From Polytrichum commune (taxonomy: Eukaryota > Streptophyta > Polytrichopsida > Polytrichales > Polytrichaceae), in contig OX485803.1 in the NCBI GenBank assembly GCA_950295325.1, positions 40,871,554 to 40,935,553 of the forward strand: a stretch of DNA of 64,000 bases, given 5' to 3'. Positions 45,628 to 57,030 of the stretch are shown piece after piece. A model generated the notes under the pieces. That model did no database searches. It was given only the letters and a program-made list of their open reading frames with translations, and was not told the DNA's origin. Position numbers and translations under genes: made by a program. The number at the start of each line of letters is the position of its first letter. Within the stretch, counting starts at the first letter, position 1.

Positions 45628-48600
45628 TGTTAACTATAGTAGTGCACCTACAATGATCATCAAGTATTGAGCACAAAGTCCAATCTCATTGTAACACATG
45701 TCTTTCTTTTGGTGTTTGTCATCAACTACAAGCCAAACCACTCATATGTGGGTGGTCGATCAAGAAGAAAGACTACATGAGGCCCACTCACCTTAATTCT
45801 CAAAGGCATAAGGGGCAAATACATTCTCCTAAGGTGTGTTGCAAAACTAACATTACAAGGTCCTCTTGAAAAATATCACTAAAGAAGAGTCGCAAAGGGG
45901 TTGCAAGGCACCATTGAAGGATCACGTCTATACCTCCTCAAATATTGAATTTTGAAGCAAATTCGTTGAAAAACACAAACCTCATTGTTATGATGAGAAG
46001 CTTGATGTGATTGATTGAATTTACACATTGTATGGACTGGTGAGAAGTTCACTATGTAATGAAACTCGTGAAGCTTAAAGGCCAACCGTTAGAGTCGATG
46101 CCATGACATTTTAAAAAATAAAATAAATGCCAATGTTTTCACTAAGGTGAAAGTGATCCATTAGCCTTATGGACTCTAGGATAGTGCTACGTTAGTAGAA
46201 AGTCGTGTGTTTCTATGGAGGGGGACCACTAGCACATGTTCACTATCTATGCCGTATCCTTTTATGTAATATTTTGATATAAACGATTCTATAGTATAAA
46301 AGGATGTTGTAACAAATAAATTACTTTATGAAAGTTGTTACATGTTAAGTCCAATGAGTTGGCTTGGGTTTTGTAGGGTCTATGTACTCTCATCTTGAAG
46401 CCCAAGGCAATAGCCTTTCATCTTTGTGACCCGGAGTATATGTATGTGGTTTTAAGAACATCACTTGGTGTAAGACAATCCCTTATTTGAGGGTTGTTTA
46501 TTTTTATTTTTATCATGACTAAAATCTTGACTAATAAGTTGTTGACTTCGTATCTGTATGTTTAGCTACCCACAACTAACATGTCTCAAGTCTTAATAAG
46601 GGCGGCCATGAGTGCTTCCAATCCCACCCACGCACACTAGGGACTTCATAAAAGGCCTTTGTGACACTCTCTCCCCTCTTCTCCTTTTGTCTATCCTATT
46701 GAGGCTCTTGGTGGTTGTGGCTCTCGGCTTGTAGAATGTGTGTTTGTGACTCTTGGTTTGTGTGAGAGTTGTTTGTGACTATTGGATTATGCTTTGAGGA
46801 TTTATTTTTCTTTGTGTACTTAGTAGTTGTGGTCCTTCATTTGCATTCTCATAGCGTTTGTATGTAGTTTTAGTACCTTAGTGATCTCTCTTAATCTATT
46901 AGCTTAGAACCATTGTTGAATCTCTCATAGTCTCCTAGTTTTGAATCATTATCAAATTTCTCTAGATCTTTCATCTCTCTCGGACCTTTCTTAAATTTTA
47001 GATCTAAATGTTAGTTTCTACCCTTTGAATCATTATTGGCTCTCTCATAGTCTCCTAGCTTTTTATCATTATCGGAACTCTTAGTCCTTTATCGTTCTCT
47101 TGGATCTCATTTAATTATTAGATCTCTCTTAGTTTCTTCACTTTGAATCAAAACCCAATATCTCTTAGTCTCTTAACTTTCTCTTTGATACAACTTACTC
47201 ATAAACATCTCTTCTGATCTTAAACCTCTCTTAGTCTAAAAAGCAAAACAATACAAAACAACACGACATGACACAATACCACAGAATACAACATATTATA
47301 ATATAACACAACACAACACAACACAAAACAAAACAATAAAATAAAATAAAACATGTACTACCTATTGAATTAGACAACTTCACCACATATGATTTATTTT
47401 TCCTTCTGATATCCTAACTAAAGCTCATATTGTTACTAGCTTTATGTGTTTTTCTAATAATGTGTATATTTATAACCATGGTTAGGTATCAATTGTATAA
47501 ACACTCTTAGTTGTTACCCTAATTGGAGTTCCTTCAACATTTTAACTTATAATTAAGGCTAATGTCCACCATAGGTTAGGGTATAGACTATATACACACT
47601 CTTCATTGATATCCTAACCTTATGTCCTTTAACTAAGAGTTTAAACCTACTATCCATCAAAGATTAATAAGATAATGTCAATTAAAATAATCAATATATG
47701 ATTTTATTCTTAAATTAAAAATATTATTCAAATATTAAATCCAAATGCCTAGAATGTACAATAAATATGAAGAACAAGGATAAACATGACAAGTGTTCAA
47801 AAGCTATCTTGAAAATGAAGAATCCTAAATCTTAAACCATTAAATATGTTCAAAACATATTTATATGAATTAATTAATTATACATATATCAAACCAAATT
47901 AATGATGTTTAATATATTTAGTATGTTGGGGTAACAACAATAATATATGAAGAATAAAACAATATCCTCAAGACCTATATTTATATTTGATTAATGCACT
48001 ACAAAACACCTAATTTCAACCATTTACATATGAAAATTATTTACTATCAATAAAAATTCAAATAAAACCAATACCCTAAAACCCTAAGCAAACCCTAAGC
48101 AAACCCTAAACCCCACAATATTATGAATCATTCTAACATGTTCGTAGGATGGGACAACATGAAGAAAGAAATGAAGGGGGACTCTGATGTTGTCACCAGC
48201 GTGAATTATGAGGGGACAAGGAAGGCCTACCTACCAACTCACAACCCACCCTTTAAAACAAGATCCATCTCACCCACCCAATGAACTCATCCATAATTTG
48301 TTACCGGATGAACTTACGTAGACATTGCGAATCCCAAGCCCAAATAAGTCAAGCATCTACAATGGTTTCAAAATACACTACAAGACAAGTTCACTAATAG
48401 CATGATGCCAATGGTATGCATGGAATTTCAAATATGTTATCTTGCATCATGTGCTTTAGTTGTGCATTAACATGTGATGCTCTTTTGTGTAAGGCCACAT
48501 TTAGTTTTTTCTTGGTGAAGGTGACAAACATCTAGAAGATCCTTAAAATTCAAGATCCCATCCAACAAACAAAGTGAAAATAATCATGACCATTGCAATC

Positions 48601-49680
48601 TTACACAATTCACCAACCTTCTATCATTAAATTTCAACCCTTGGATCACAAATTTCCATAGTATCTCAAACAAAAACAAAGGATTTGACTCTAGAAGGTT
48701 TTCCTTAGAGTTAGATGCATCATACTTATGATTAAACCTCCACTTTATGAAAGCATGTGCAACCCATAATATCATACTCTTTTGACCTTCTCACCACCAA
48801 ACTAAACCTAGGATCCATGAAATCATCCTCAAGTTCACTATTAGGTGAACAGAGCATCAACAAGTTGCTCATAATTCACACCACCATCATCAGTGCTAAA
48901 GACCCGATGTCACTTCCAGGGCCTTTACGTATGTCAGGAAGGTAATCTAAGTCCTTTGGAAAACCGATAGAGGTTCCCACTACCACATATCATGGACCAC
49001 AGTAACTATTGTCATGGAATATACAAGCTTGTAATCTGTCAATGGTAAAGACTACCATATCTCTAGTTATTGAGAATGGAAGGAAAAAACTTACATAATT
49101 GATTATTGCAAGGCCGTTAGAACTGGTCGAATTTCACCTCAGTATCAGTAAGTTACTGTAGTTCAAGAATTAAACCTCTCATGTTCAATGATAGGGGTCA
49201 ATTTGGGTGGGTGATCGAATGATTAAAATTTTACATTCACTCTTGGCCATCCTTCCAGACGAGCATCTGTATCATCCAATTGAAGAGCAAATCCTGGGTT
49301 TATCATTATTGTTTTTGTGTAGTTTCTTCACATGTTACTACAATCAAAAGAACCACACACGAAAGTCACTTCGGGCTTCATGTGCAGAGAAATACAAAAT
49401 AGATCTCTCCACCAAAGCAACTTCATTCCAAAACATTGCAAAGGTGTCAGCCTACATTTTCAAAAATTGGAATAAGCAATCCCATAGAAAGCCAATCGAA
49501 CGTGATAGTTCATTTGTATTGACACAACAATATACTAAAAGAACGAGGATATCTGGTCTGTATCCTTGGTAGACTTCGTATAGTAGAATATGTGGATTCA
49601 TGTGGACTACAGAATCACATGGTCAGCGCTGCAACCACATAATCAGCTCCCAGTCACCTCAGGCTCATTTTGAGACGAGT
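45628..49680. other. Gene-free, AT-rich spacer
   Basis: Contains degenerate repeats (46880-47345), a telomere-like tract near 48078-48112 and M2-like fragments near 45640-45800. Minus-strand text near 48895-48960 can be read as a short protein stretch (DLDYLPDIRKG) but no exon chain or family could be attached to it. Confidence 0.5.
46880..47345. repeat. Degenerate tandem repeat and AACAC-type simple repeat
   Basis: From 46880 to about 47230 the phrase CTCTCATAGTCTCCTAG then TTNNNATCATTATC recurs about every 60-120 bases with drift. From about 47240 to 47345 the sequence becomes AACAC/AAAAC simple repeats. Confidence 0.55.
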
Positions 49681-52600
49681 CTATCCTTTCATCTGTCTGT
49701 GCGGCAACAGCTCCTGCATACGTTCGTCCTGGTAGCAAAACTGCACACATTCAAAGGGCAATTCAGCTTCAGTAGGTTGACATGCACTCACCTCAATTTC
49801 TACTTCTGAGACGCAATAGATTTTAGCTTTAGTCAGTGTGAGTTTCTCCCCATCTCAACTTGATGATTCAATTTCTATATTGACAGTACCTGAACGTGGC
49901 AGGGGCATGTCTGGCGTCTTCCATGGCCCTGGGCTTGATTGATTTGTATTGTAACCTGCAACAAGATCTCTGTGATGAGCTTTACCGTAATTTTTCAAAC
50001 AGAAAATAACAGCCTACTACATACTGTAGGGCGTTTTGCTGTTCATGAAGACAAAGCAGAAATGTTGAGTTTATGGGCGTGACACTAAACTTGCAAAAAC
50101 CATGCCATAACATGCCACTGACCTCGGTTGAACGGAATAGGAGCCATCGAGTCAGAACTGTTAGCCACATCCCTTAGGCCTGCCAAAGCAGATTTCAACT
50201 CCAATGTCTGTGTCTCCAAGGCCTTGATTATGCTTCCAAGTTGCAGACTCTCTACTCCCACAATTCATCCATACATTTTATCAGTTGAGAATCACAGTGT
50301 GCTTGCAAGATTTCAAACAGTTTTGGTCTCTCATACCCAAAAAAAAAGTGATAATCGTCATGATTGGAGAGGACACTTTAATCAAGGATTAACAGCCACA
50401 AAGTGCTTCAAGAAAGGTACAGAGAGTTACCCTTCACCCTGGAATTTGAGAATTCGCGCATGGCTGCTGCCACTTCCGAAGCAGCTGCTGCTGCAGCATT
50501 AGCTGCTAGTGCAGTCTCATTTACAGGTGCCTCAGCAGGCAGCCCTGGGCTGGATGGTGATACCTTCTTGTCTGTATCGTTTTCCTCTGTTAAAATGCTT
50601 CGCACCCATGCCTTGAACTTTGGAAGGAGGTACACCTGCAGAGAGAGGAAGAGAGAGGCAGATTGTCACAATACTCCCTTCCTGTGTCAACCTCACACGA
50701 AAGCATGCAGTAGAGAATCATCATCTAAGCACACCTTGGTGAGTACGCCTGCTCCTGCGCCTGCAGCAACAATGGCTCCGAGTCCAAGCATTTTCTGTCC
50801 CCAGCTCAATGGTGTCGGTTGCTTTGTTGTTAATGCTTGCCCTATTCCTTGATTTGGGCCTGAGACAATGGCCTGAGATGTGGATGCCCTTGCTTGTACA
50901 TCTATCAATACCCAACATGATCGCGATTCATATGATGACGTTAGACTACTGAAACAATTCATCTGCTAAGCAATGGCTCTAAAATCAATGCCAAGAAATG
51001 GGAGGACTTAAGGTGCACTAAATTCTCTCTTCATTTCCTGATAATCTGATCCCAGAACCATATTCATACCACTTGGTGGGGTAGAAGTCGCAGCAGCCTC
51101 TGAAGATGGTGGATCCTGGCACCAACAATCCATTGCAGTCAACAGCATAATTTCATAAATACAGTGAAACATACTGCCCATCAATCACCATATGAAAGAG
51201 TTAGGGACATGCATTCAAATGTAGATTACGTTTCTCTTCTCTACTATTTTTTGGCAAAAGAGGTAGGAACTGTATGTAACATCCTGAGCTCCTGCCAGAT
51301 GTTTTGAGGCTGCTAAGTATATGTATGAGATGGGAACCCTTCACACAGTCATGAGTCCACACATAATATGTTGTAACGATCAACGACAGTCTAAATTCCA
51401 GACAAGTAAAGAGTATAAATAGTAACTTACCGGAACCCTGCGAAAAGACTCATCAATTTCCTCTCTAGTCAGCCCTTTCCGTTCGAGGAAAGATCGTCGA
51501 TGCACAATAGGCGACGTGCGCACTTTGGGGTGAGAAAGGAACTTGACAGCATTTTCCACTTGATCTTCCCGGATGGGTTGAGCCTCCAGCTTCCATGGGT
51601 CGGACTTTCCCTTCTCAGCCACCTCCTCTGCAACTGCGCCTCCTGCCTCTTTCTCTGCCACATAACAGAAAGACCCTTGAGTGAACTACAAAAGATAAAA
51701 GAAAATCTGCAAGTCTGCGAGAGAGTAACCTAATCTTATGAAGGTCAGCGGAGCAATTCGTAAGATTCCACAATCGAGACATGGAGTTTAGCCCGACTGC
51801 TAGAATTGAAAGGATGAGTTGACAACTGAGTCACTTGTAGAAATTGAGTGATGCTCTCTGCCACCACTTCCTAAGAAATATATGCACGAACCACACCACT
51901 CCAGATTGCAAAGATCAAAATTTCGTGTTTCTTCCTTGAGCTGGCAAACACAGCCCTTAAAAAAACACTATGTCCCCACGACGCACTGGTTCACAACCTT
52001 AAACATTGAGTAGAAACTGCATTTGATTGTTTCTCGAGTCACACGAAGGGTAAAGTAGATCATGCACTTGTCCCTAACATTTAGATAGTAACCACTTTTT
52101 AGGTTAGCAATGGGGAGCTAAATTGTGTCTTGATTACACCCCAGATGAGCTCATTAGTGCACCAATTCGTACCTTTGAAACCCGCCGTGACATTACCATA
52201 AAGATTTCGCATAAGAAATAGAATCATACATTGGCTTGCACTCAATCTCTCATAGAGCAGGTTTAAGATGAGGACGAAGTAAAGATGAAAGGAAATTACC
52301 GGAACTAAACAAACTGCTAGCCTTTTCCTTGTATTCACAGCTAACTACAATGAATGAATGTCTTTCTTTTCATAATCCGGAAACAAACCTCCATGGCATG
52401 CTCTAAATAGAGGTGTCAAGGTGTTGGCTCCCGAGATTGCACAAGGAGGGTATGAAATCAATATCGGAAAATACAATTCGATTAAGAATTTCCCAAGTGG
52501 TTCACGAGGATCATCACAATCCACCACGCACACAACCCTCGTAAGCGAAAATCGTCTTCGTATCTCCCTCCCCTAGAGAATATAAATATCATACAAATAA

Positions 52601-52767
52601 CGAATAAAAATCCGCTTCCCATTTCCACTTGAAGCCGATTCAAGGAATTGCACGAGCGGCCAAAGCTACGCAAGTCATTCATTCGAAAGGCGAAAAACAG
52701 AATAAAGCCCTAAAAACTCTGCTAATTCCTGACCTGGGACCGGTGCAGGCTGCCCGTCTCCGCTCAT
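49681..52767 (-). CDS. PEX14: Peroxin 14, peroxisomal docking-complex membrane protein
   Basis: Binds cargo-loaded PEX5 at the peroxisomal membrane. Exons 52734-52767, 51431-51654, 51070-51115, 50735-50901, 50431-50635, 50123-50251 and 49890-49955 are secure and in phase. Two further exons, 49792-49805 (14 nt) and 49681-49740, join in phase and end in TAG, giving 314 residues; without them, read-through of exon 7 stops at 49855. Residues 39-86 are the PEX14 N-terminal domain (ENAVKFLSHPKVR, FLERKGLTREEIDESFRRVP). A hydrophobic membrane segment follows at ~132-157 (SWGQKMLGLGAIVAAGAGAG), then LLPKFKAWV (160-168) and a coiled coil around 228-252. Plant PEX14 is usually near 500 residues, so the long C-terminal region is missing or lies in exons I could not find. 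The ATG at 52767 follows no upstream in-frame alternative with PEX14 character. Confidence 0.87.
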
Positions 52768-53126
52768 GGCGTCTTCTTCACCGAAATCGCCCCTGCAACT
52801 TCGACAATGGTCTCGGAATACTGAATTCCAACACGAAAATTCTAAGCGAGGCTCTCTCTCCCTCTCTCTCACACCTTATTTCCTACTCCCCGAAAAACCA
52901 TGGCCACCGTTTCTTGGGCCGCAAGAACGCCGAGGGCTTCGTGAATATGAAATCCCCGTCCGCCGCTCGCCCGCTTCCAAGAATCCCTTTGTTGTGGAGG
53001 TGATGAGATGAGGCTGGCGATGGCGGATTGCGTTTGCGCTTAATCTGCAAATGTTCGGAGGTTTTCGGGAGGATTCATGTGGTGGCTATGGCGATCGAAG
53101 GAAAGTCCGGCATTGTCCATCCCCAA
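52768..53126. other. Upstream region of PEX14
   Basis: GC-richer, with CT-rich tracts typical of plant promoters and 5' UTRs. A plus-strand frame starts at 52766, its ATG overlapping the PEX14 ATG in CATG, but has no recognisable domain. At 53086 GGCTATGGCGATCG resembles the start context of AsnRS but opens only 21 codons. Confidence 0.45.
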
Positions 53127-53236
53127 GTGTCAACATGCGGACGGGAAGGGTAGGAGAGGAAGGCCATCCCATCTTCTTGAATGTTAAGCAAATAATAATA
53201 AGTCGTTGGGAAAGCTTTTACAAATTCTCCCTATTC

Positions 53237-53768
53237 AAAGGTAGATGGGTCTTAAATGGTTACAATTTCCACCAAGCCCACTTCTCATACTAAGATATAA
53301 AACACACCATTTTAGTACAAGATTGTAGGTAGCAACTCGAAATTGAGGTTGTCGCCATTTTCCTTGTAATTTTTGGAGCTCGTATGAATATCTTCTTGAG
53401 CTGGTCCAAGATGACCCTAAACTATTGGACTTGCCAGGTGGTCAATTACCTCCTGTGCTTTGGCGTTGGCCTGTTGGCCTTCTGTCTCAAATATTTATTT
53501 TCTTTTTATTTATTTTTTGAATTTTTGAATTTTTTTCTTCACTATCTAAGTGAAGATTCCCGTGCTCGACAAATTGCTCATTCAAGTCCCTTGATGTTAT
53601 GTCGACTATTGAGTCTAGAATGGCTATCGTTTTTGAACACGTAGTCTAATCTCTTTTGAACACATGTATTTTTGGTATCCGATATTGGAGCCACACCTAA
53701 TAACCACATACCACTATAACATAGGTGTCCAATTAAGATTAGTAATTGAATTAGGCACGTCTAACTTG
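53237..53768. mobile_element. MITE family M2, copy 5, enlarged
   Basis: Starts AAAGGTAGATGGGTCTTAAA and ends near TTAGGCACGTCTAACTT. About 150 extra bases (53397-53545) with TATTTTTTGAATTTTTGAAT sit in the middle of the family's usual interior. Confidence 0.75.
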
Positions 53769-53984
53769 AACGTAACTTCTCCTTTAAGTTACATCTTAGT
53801 GATTTCAAAGTTTTGGGTACAACAAGTCATATATATGCAATGGTTGGTTGGATTATCTATACAAGTTTACGTGGCATGACAATGGATTCAATTTCGGTAA
53901 GCAATGTGTTTCGATTGATAAGATGTTGCACATTCTAGTTTTATACTCACAAAGTGTGAACATGAGGATGGAAGGAATGGAAGG

Positions 53985-54939
53985 TGTAACGAACCTCTCA
54001 CCGGTTTATCACCAACTTCCACACTAACACGTATCAACCCAAAACAATCATAGACCAAGTATGTTTTGGTTAAAGCTCAACCACCCGACCATAGGAGAGA
54101 GACCAAAGGTCCTCTCTCCTCCCCCGAGCTTCTTCTTATGCCGAAGCACTACTTTTACTTTCTATCTTTACATATAGTAAAAATATCATATTCATAGCTC
54201 TATCTTTTAGTTCTACTATGAATCTTCTATCTTTGGTTCTTCTAGAACCTTCTTCCATCTCTTATCTCAATCTCATTCTTCCAATTGGAATTGTCTAATT
54301 CCAATTGGATTCATCCATCCTTCTTTCTAGTTGGAATTGTCTAATTCCAACTAAATTCATCCATTCATTCTTCTAGTTGGAATTGTCTAATTCCAACTAG
54401 ATCCATCTATTCATTAAGAGTTGTCTAACTCCAATGAATAACATTCATCTTTCCAATTCTGGAGCGGTCCAACTCCAATGCACCTCGTCGAGAGTTGTCT
54501 AACTCATGTGCACATGTTCTCAATATGGAATGGTCTAATTCCAATGCACTATATGCGGAGCTGTCTAACTCCAGTGCACATGTTGTCAATCTGGAGTTGT
54601 CTAACTCCAATCCATCCATCTTCAACTAGGAGTTGTCTAGCTCCCATCATCCTCCGCTTACACACTGGCACATGTGGTTAGAATATTCAATTATCCATCA
54701 ATATTGGTATTTACCTTACAATGACACTACCGTCGATGACTAGGTGTCCATACACCCAACCTCGTCATCATGGTATACATTAAATGTCACATTGTCAATT
54801 AGCCTTGTCGTTGAGGACGCCTCGTCGTCGTAGGATGGCAACTAGGTGTAGTTACTTTACAATATCATATTGTCAATTAGCCTCGTCCTTGAGGACGCCT
54901 CGTCATCGTAGGATGGTAACTAGGTATAGTTACATTACA
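53985..54939 (-). repeat. 3' LTR (955 bp)
   Basis: In plus-strand view it starts TGTAACGAACC and ends ATTACA. It contains the hairpin array at 54281-54644 and two 70-78-bp direct repeats (from 54791 and 54869, each with ATTGTCAATTAGCC and GAGGACGCCTCGTC). Confidence 0.95.
54281..54644. repeat. Array of ~10 short hairpins in the LTR
   Basis: Units of the form stem-GTCT-stem: 54281-54308 (CCAATTGGAATT/AATTCCAATTGG), 54329-54352 and 54373-54400 (AGTTGGAATT/AATTCCAACT), 54418-54431, 54459-54477, 54492-54505, 54526-54543, 54557-54572, 54592-54609 (TGGAGTT/AACTCCA) and 54629-54644. Stem bases change together, while the GTCT loop is kept in most. Confidence 0.85.
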
Positions 54940-54952
54940 ATCTCCCCCTTCC
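54940..54952 (-). other. Polypurine tract
   Basis: Minus-strand GGAAGGGGGAGAT directly adjoins the 3' LTR, as required for plus-strand priming. Confidence 0.9.
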
Positions 54953-55016
54953 ATCAAAAGTCATTGTCCTCAATGACATAATTAGGGTAATCTCTTCTAA
55001 AATTAACTTCTCTTTC

Positions 55017-56555
55017 TCAAGAAGCTTCTTCTTCAGGGTAATCTTTCCATTTCACGTAAAATCTACGGAATGTCTTATTCCTTAGATGTTGGTTTTCTAT
55101 CTTTAAAATTTTCTCAGGTTCAGCAAGAAGTTCTCCCTCTGGACCAGCTTTTGGAAGATCTGGTAAAATATGGTTAGGATCGGACACATATTTCCTCAAT
55201 AATCCCACATGAAATACATTATGGATCTTCCAATCTTCAGGTAGCTTTAATTCATAAGCTACTTGTCCTATCCTTTTCAGAATTTCAAATGGACTACAAA
55301 ATCTAGGTGATAATTTCCTTGACTTACCAAGCTTCAGTCCAGATCGATTAGGTGCTACCTTCAAAAACACCTTATCACCCACTTTAAATTCACGAAAAAT
55401 TCTTTTATTATCAGCATAATGCTTAGCTCTATCCTGAGCACTTTTCATAGCCAACTTTGTTGATTCTCTAATTTCATTCATCTCTCTAATCATAGCATTA
55501 ATGCTTTCAAATCTCGTATTAGGAGTAAAAAGTGTAATCGGGGTTCTACATTCTTGACCATATAGAACATAAAATGGACTTACCCCAATACTACTATGAA
55601 TATGATCATTATACGCAAATTCGATCATATGCAACCACTTATCCCATGAATGTTGTCTCTTGCCAACATACATTCTCAACATATCCTCTAGAGTTCGGTT
55701 TGTTCGCTCTGTTTGTCCATCAGTCTCAAGATGATATGCACTACTTAGTTTAATTTTGGTCCCGCATAATTTGAACAGTGTAGTCCAAAATTCATTCACA
55801 AACTTGCGATCTCTATCGCTTATAATTTCACGTGGAATTCCATGGTGTTTAAAAATTTCTCTCATAAATAATTCAGCTACTCCATATGCAGTTACAGTGG
55901 TAACCGTAGGAATAAAATGAGCTATCTTAGTCAATCTATCGACAACTACCAAGATGCTGTCGAAGTTACTTTGGGTCTTAGGCAATCCAACAATAAAATC
56001 CATACTAATTGATTCAAATTTTAAGTTAGGCACATCCAATGGTTGTAACAATCCAGGGCTCTTCACTTGTTCTAATTTAGAGACTTGACATTTAAGACAT
56101 CTCTCAACATATTCTTTAATGTCTTTTTTCATTCCTGGCCAATAATAATGGCGCTTCATTGCCATATAAGTCTTTTGAAATCCTGGATGGCCTGCTATTG
56201 GAATGTCATGAAGGTTATTTATAATGTTGAGTCTGTGTTCTCCAAACTTGGGAACACAAACTTTACCGTTATAATATAAAATCTCATCTTTCACTTCAAA
56301 ACATTTAAATTTTTCAATTTCATTTACGGTCCTAGCTTCCTTAGACAAACTTTCAAATGAAAATTTAAAGAAATCATCAGTAGCATAATGTCCTTTAACC
56401 TCATCTATTGAAGGATTTCTAATGCATGAGATAGCATTTGCTAACGGTCTTCTAGACAAAGCGTCAGCAACCACATTTTCTTTACCTTTAATATATTCAA
56501 TGTCAAAATTAAATTCTTGTAACAGTTCTACCCACCTACACTGCCTCCTACTCAA
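55017..56555 (-). pseudogene. Integrase with C-terminal chromodomain-like end
   Basis: A 512-codon open stretch. It begins with the end of the RNase H region (ENVVADALSRR), then the H-H-C-C zinc finger (AGHPGF to RCLKCQ), the DDE core (SMDFIVGLP, ISDRDRKF, HLETDGQTERTNRTLE), the GPY-type region and a chromodomain-like end (FYVKWKDYPEEEAS). It ends early, just where family members continue with a tryptophan. It is shifted in frame relative to the upstream RNase H segment. Confidence 0.9.
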
Positions 56556-57006
56556 GTGAGGTTGGGTTGGTAAATGGTAAATATCTCAAAGATTCGTGGT
56601 CTGTTTGAATTTTGAATTTCACTCCCAATAGGTAATGTTTCCAAACCTTTAGCGAATGAATCACTGCTAGTAATTCCTTCTCATGTACTGGATAATTCAA
56701 TTCGGCAGAGTTCAACTTACGAGATTCGTAAGCAACTATTTTTTTATCTTGCATTAAAACTGCACCAATCGCTAAATCGCTAGCGTCGGTACATAAAATT
56801 ATGTTTCCTTTCAAGGGATCCATAATGGTTAAGACTGGAGTCTGAGTTAATATTGATTTCAAAGTTTGAAAGCTCAAGTCACATTCAGGAGTCCAATCTA
56901 TTACGTTATTTTTGCCTTTCAACAAGTTGCTCATAGGAGCAGCTATTTTAGAAAATCCTTTCACAAATCTTCTATAATAATTTGCAAGACCTAAGAAACT
57001 CCTCAC
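56548..57006 (-). pseudogene. RNase H segment of pol
   Basis: Contains FLGLANYYRRFV (end of RT thumb), the RNase H start (LCTDASDLAIGAVLMQ) and VHEKELLAVIHSLKVWKHYL, ending at TDHESLRYL. It is bounded by an in-frame TAG upstream (57031-57033) and by a frameshift near 56570 downstream. Confidence 0.88.
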
Positions 57007-57030
57007 CTCAGTCTTATCTTTTGGTATTGG

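Noticed and set aside
48895-48960. Minus-strand stretch DLDYLPDIRKG as a PEX14 or retroelement exon
   Set aside because: No splice sites in phase and no family match could be recognised.
49207-49572. 121-codon plus-strand frame beginning with GTG
   Set aside because: No ATG start in good context, no domain, and it lies antisense just past the PEX14 end.
50408-50635. Reading PEX14 exon 5 through to its own stop
   Set aside because: The exon has a G/GTAACT donor in phase with the next exon, which carries the coiled coil.
54281-54644. CRISPR-like array
   Set aside because: The units are palindromic with irregular, non-unique spacers inside an LTR of a eukaryotic element.
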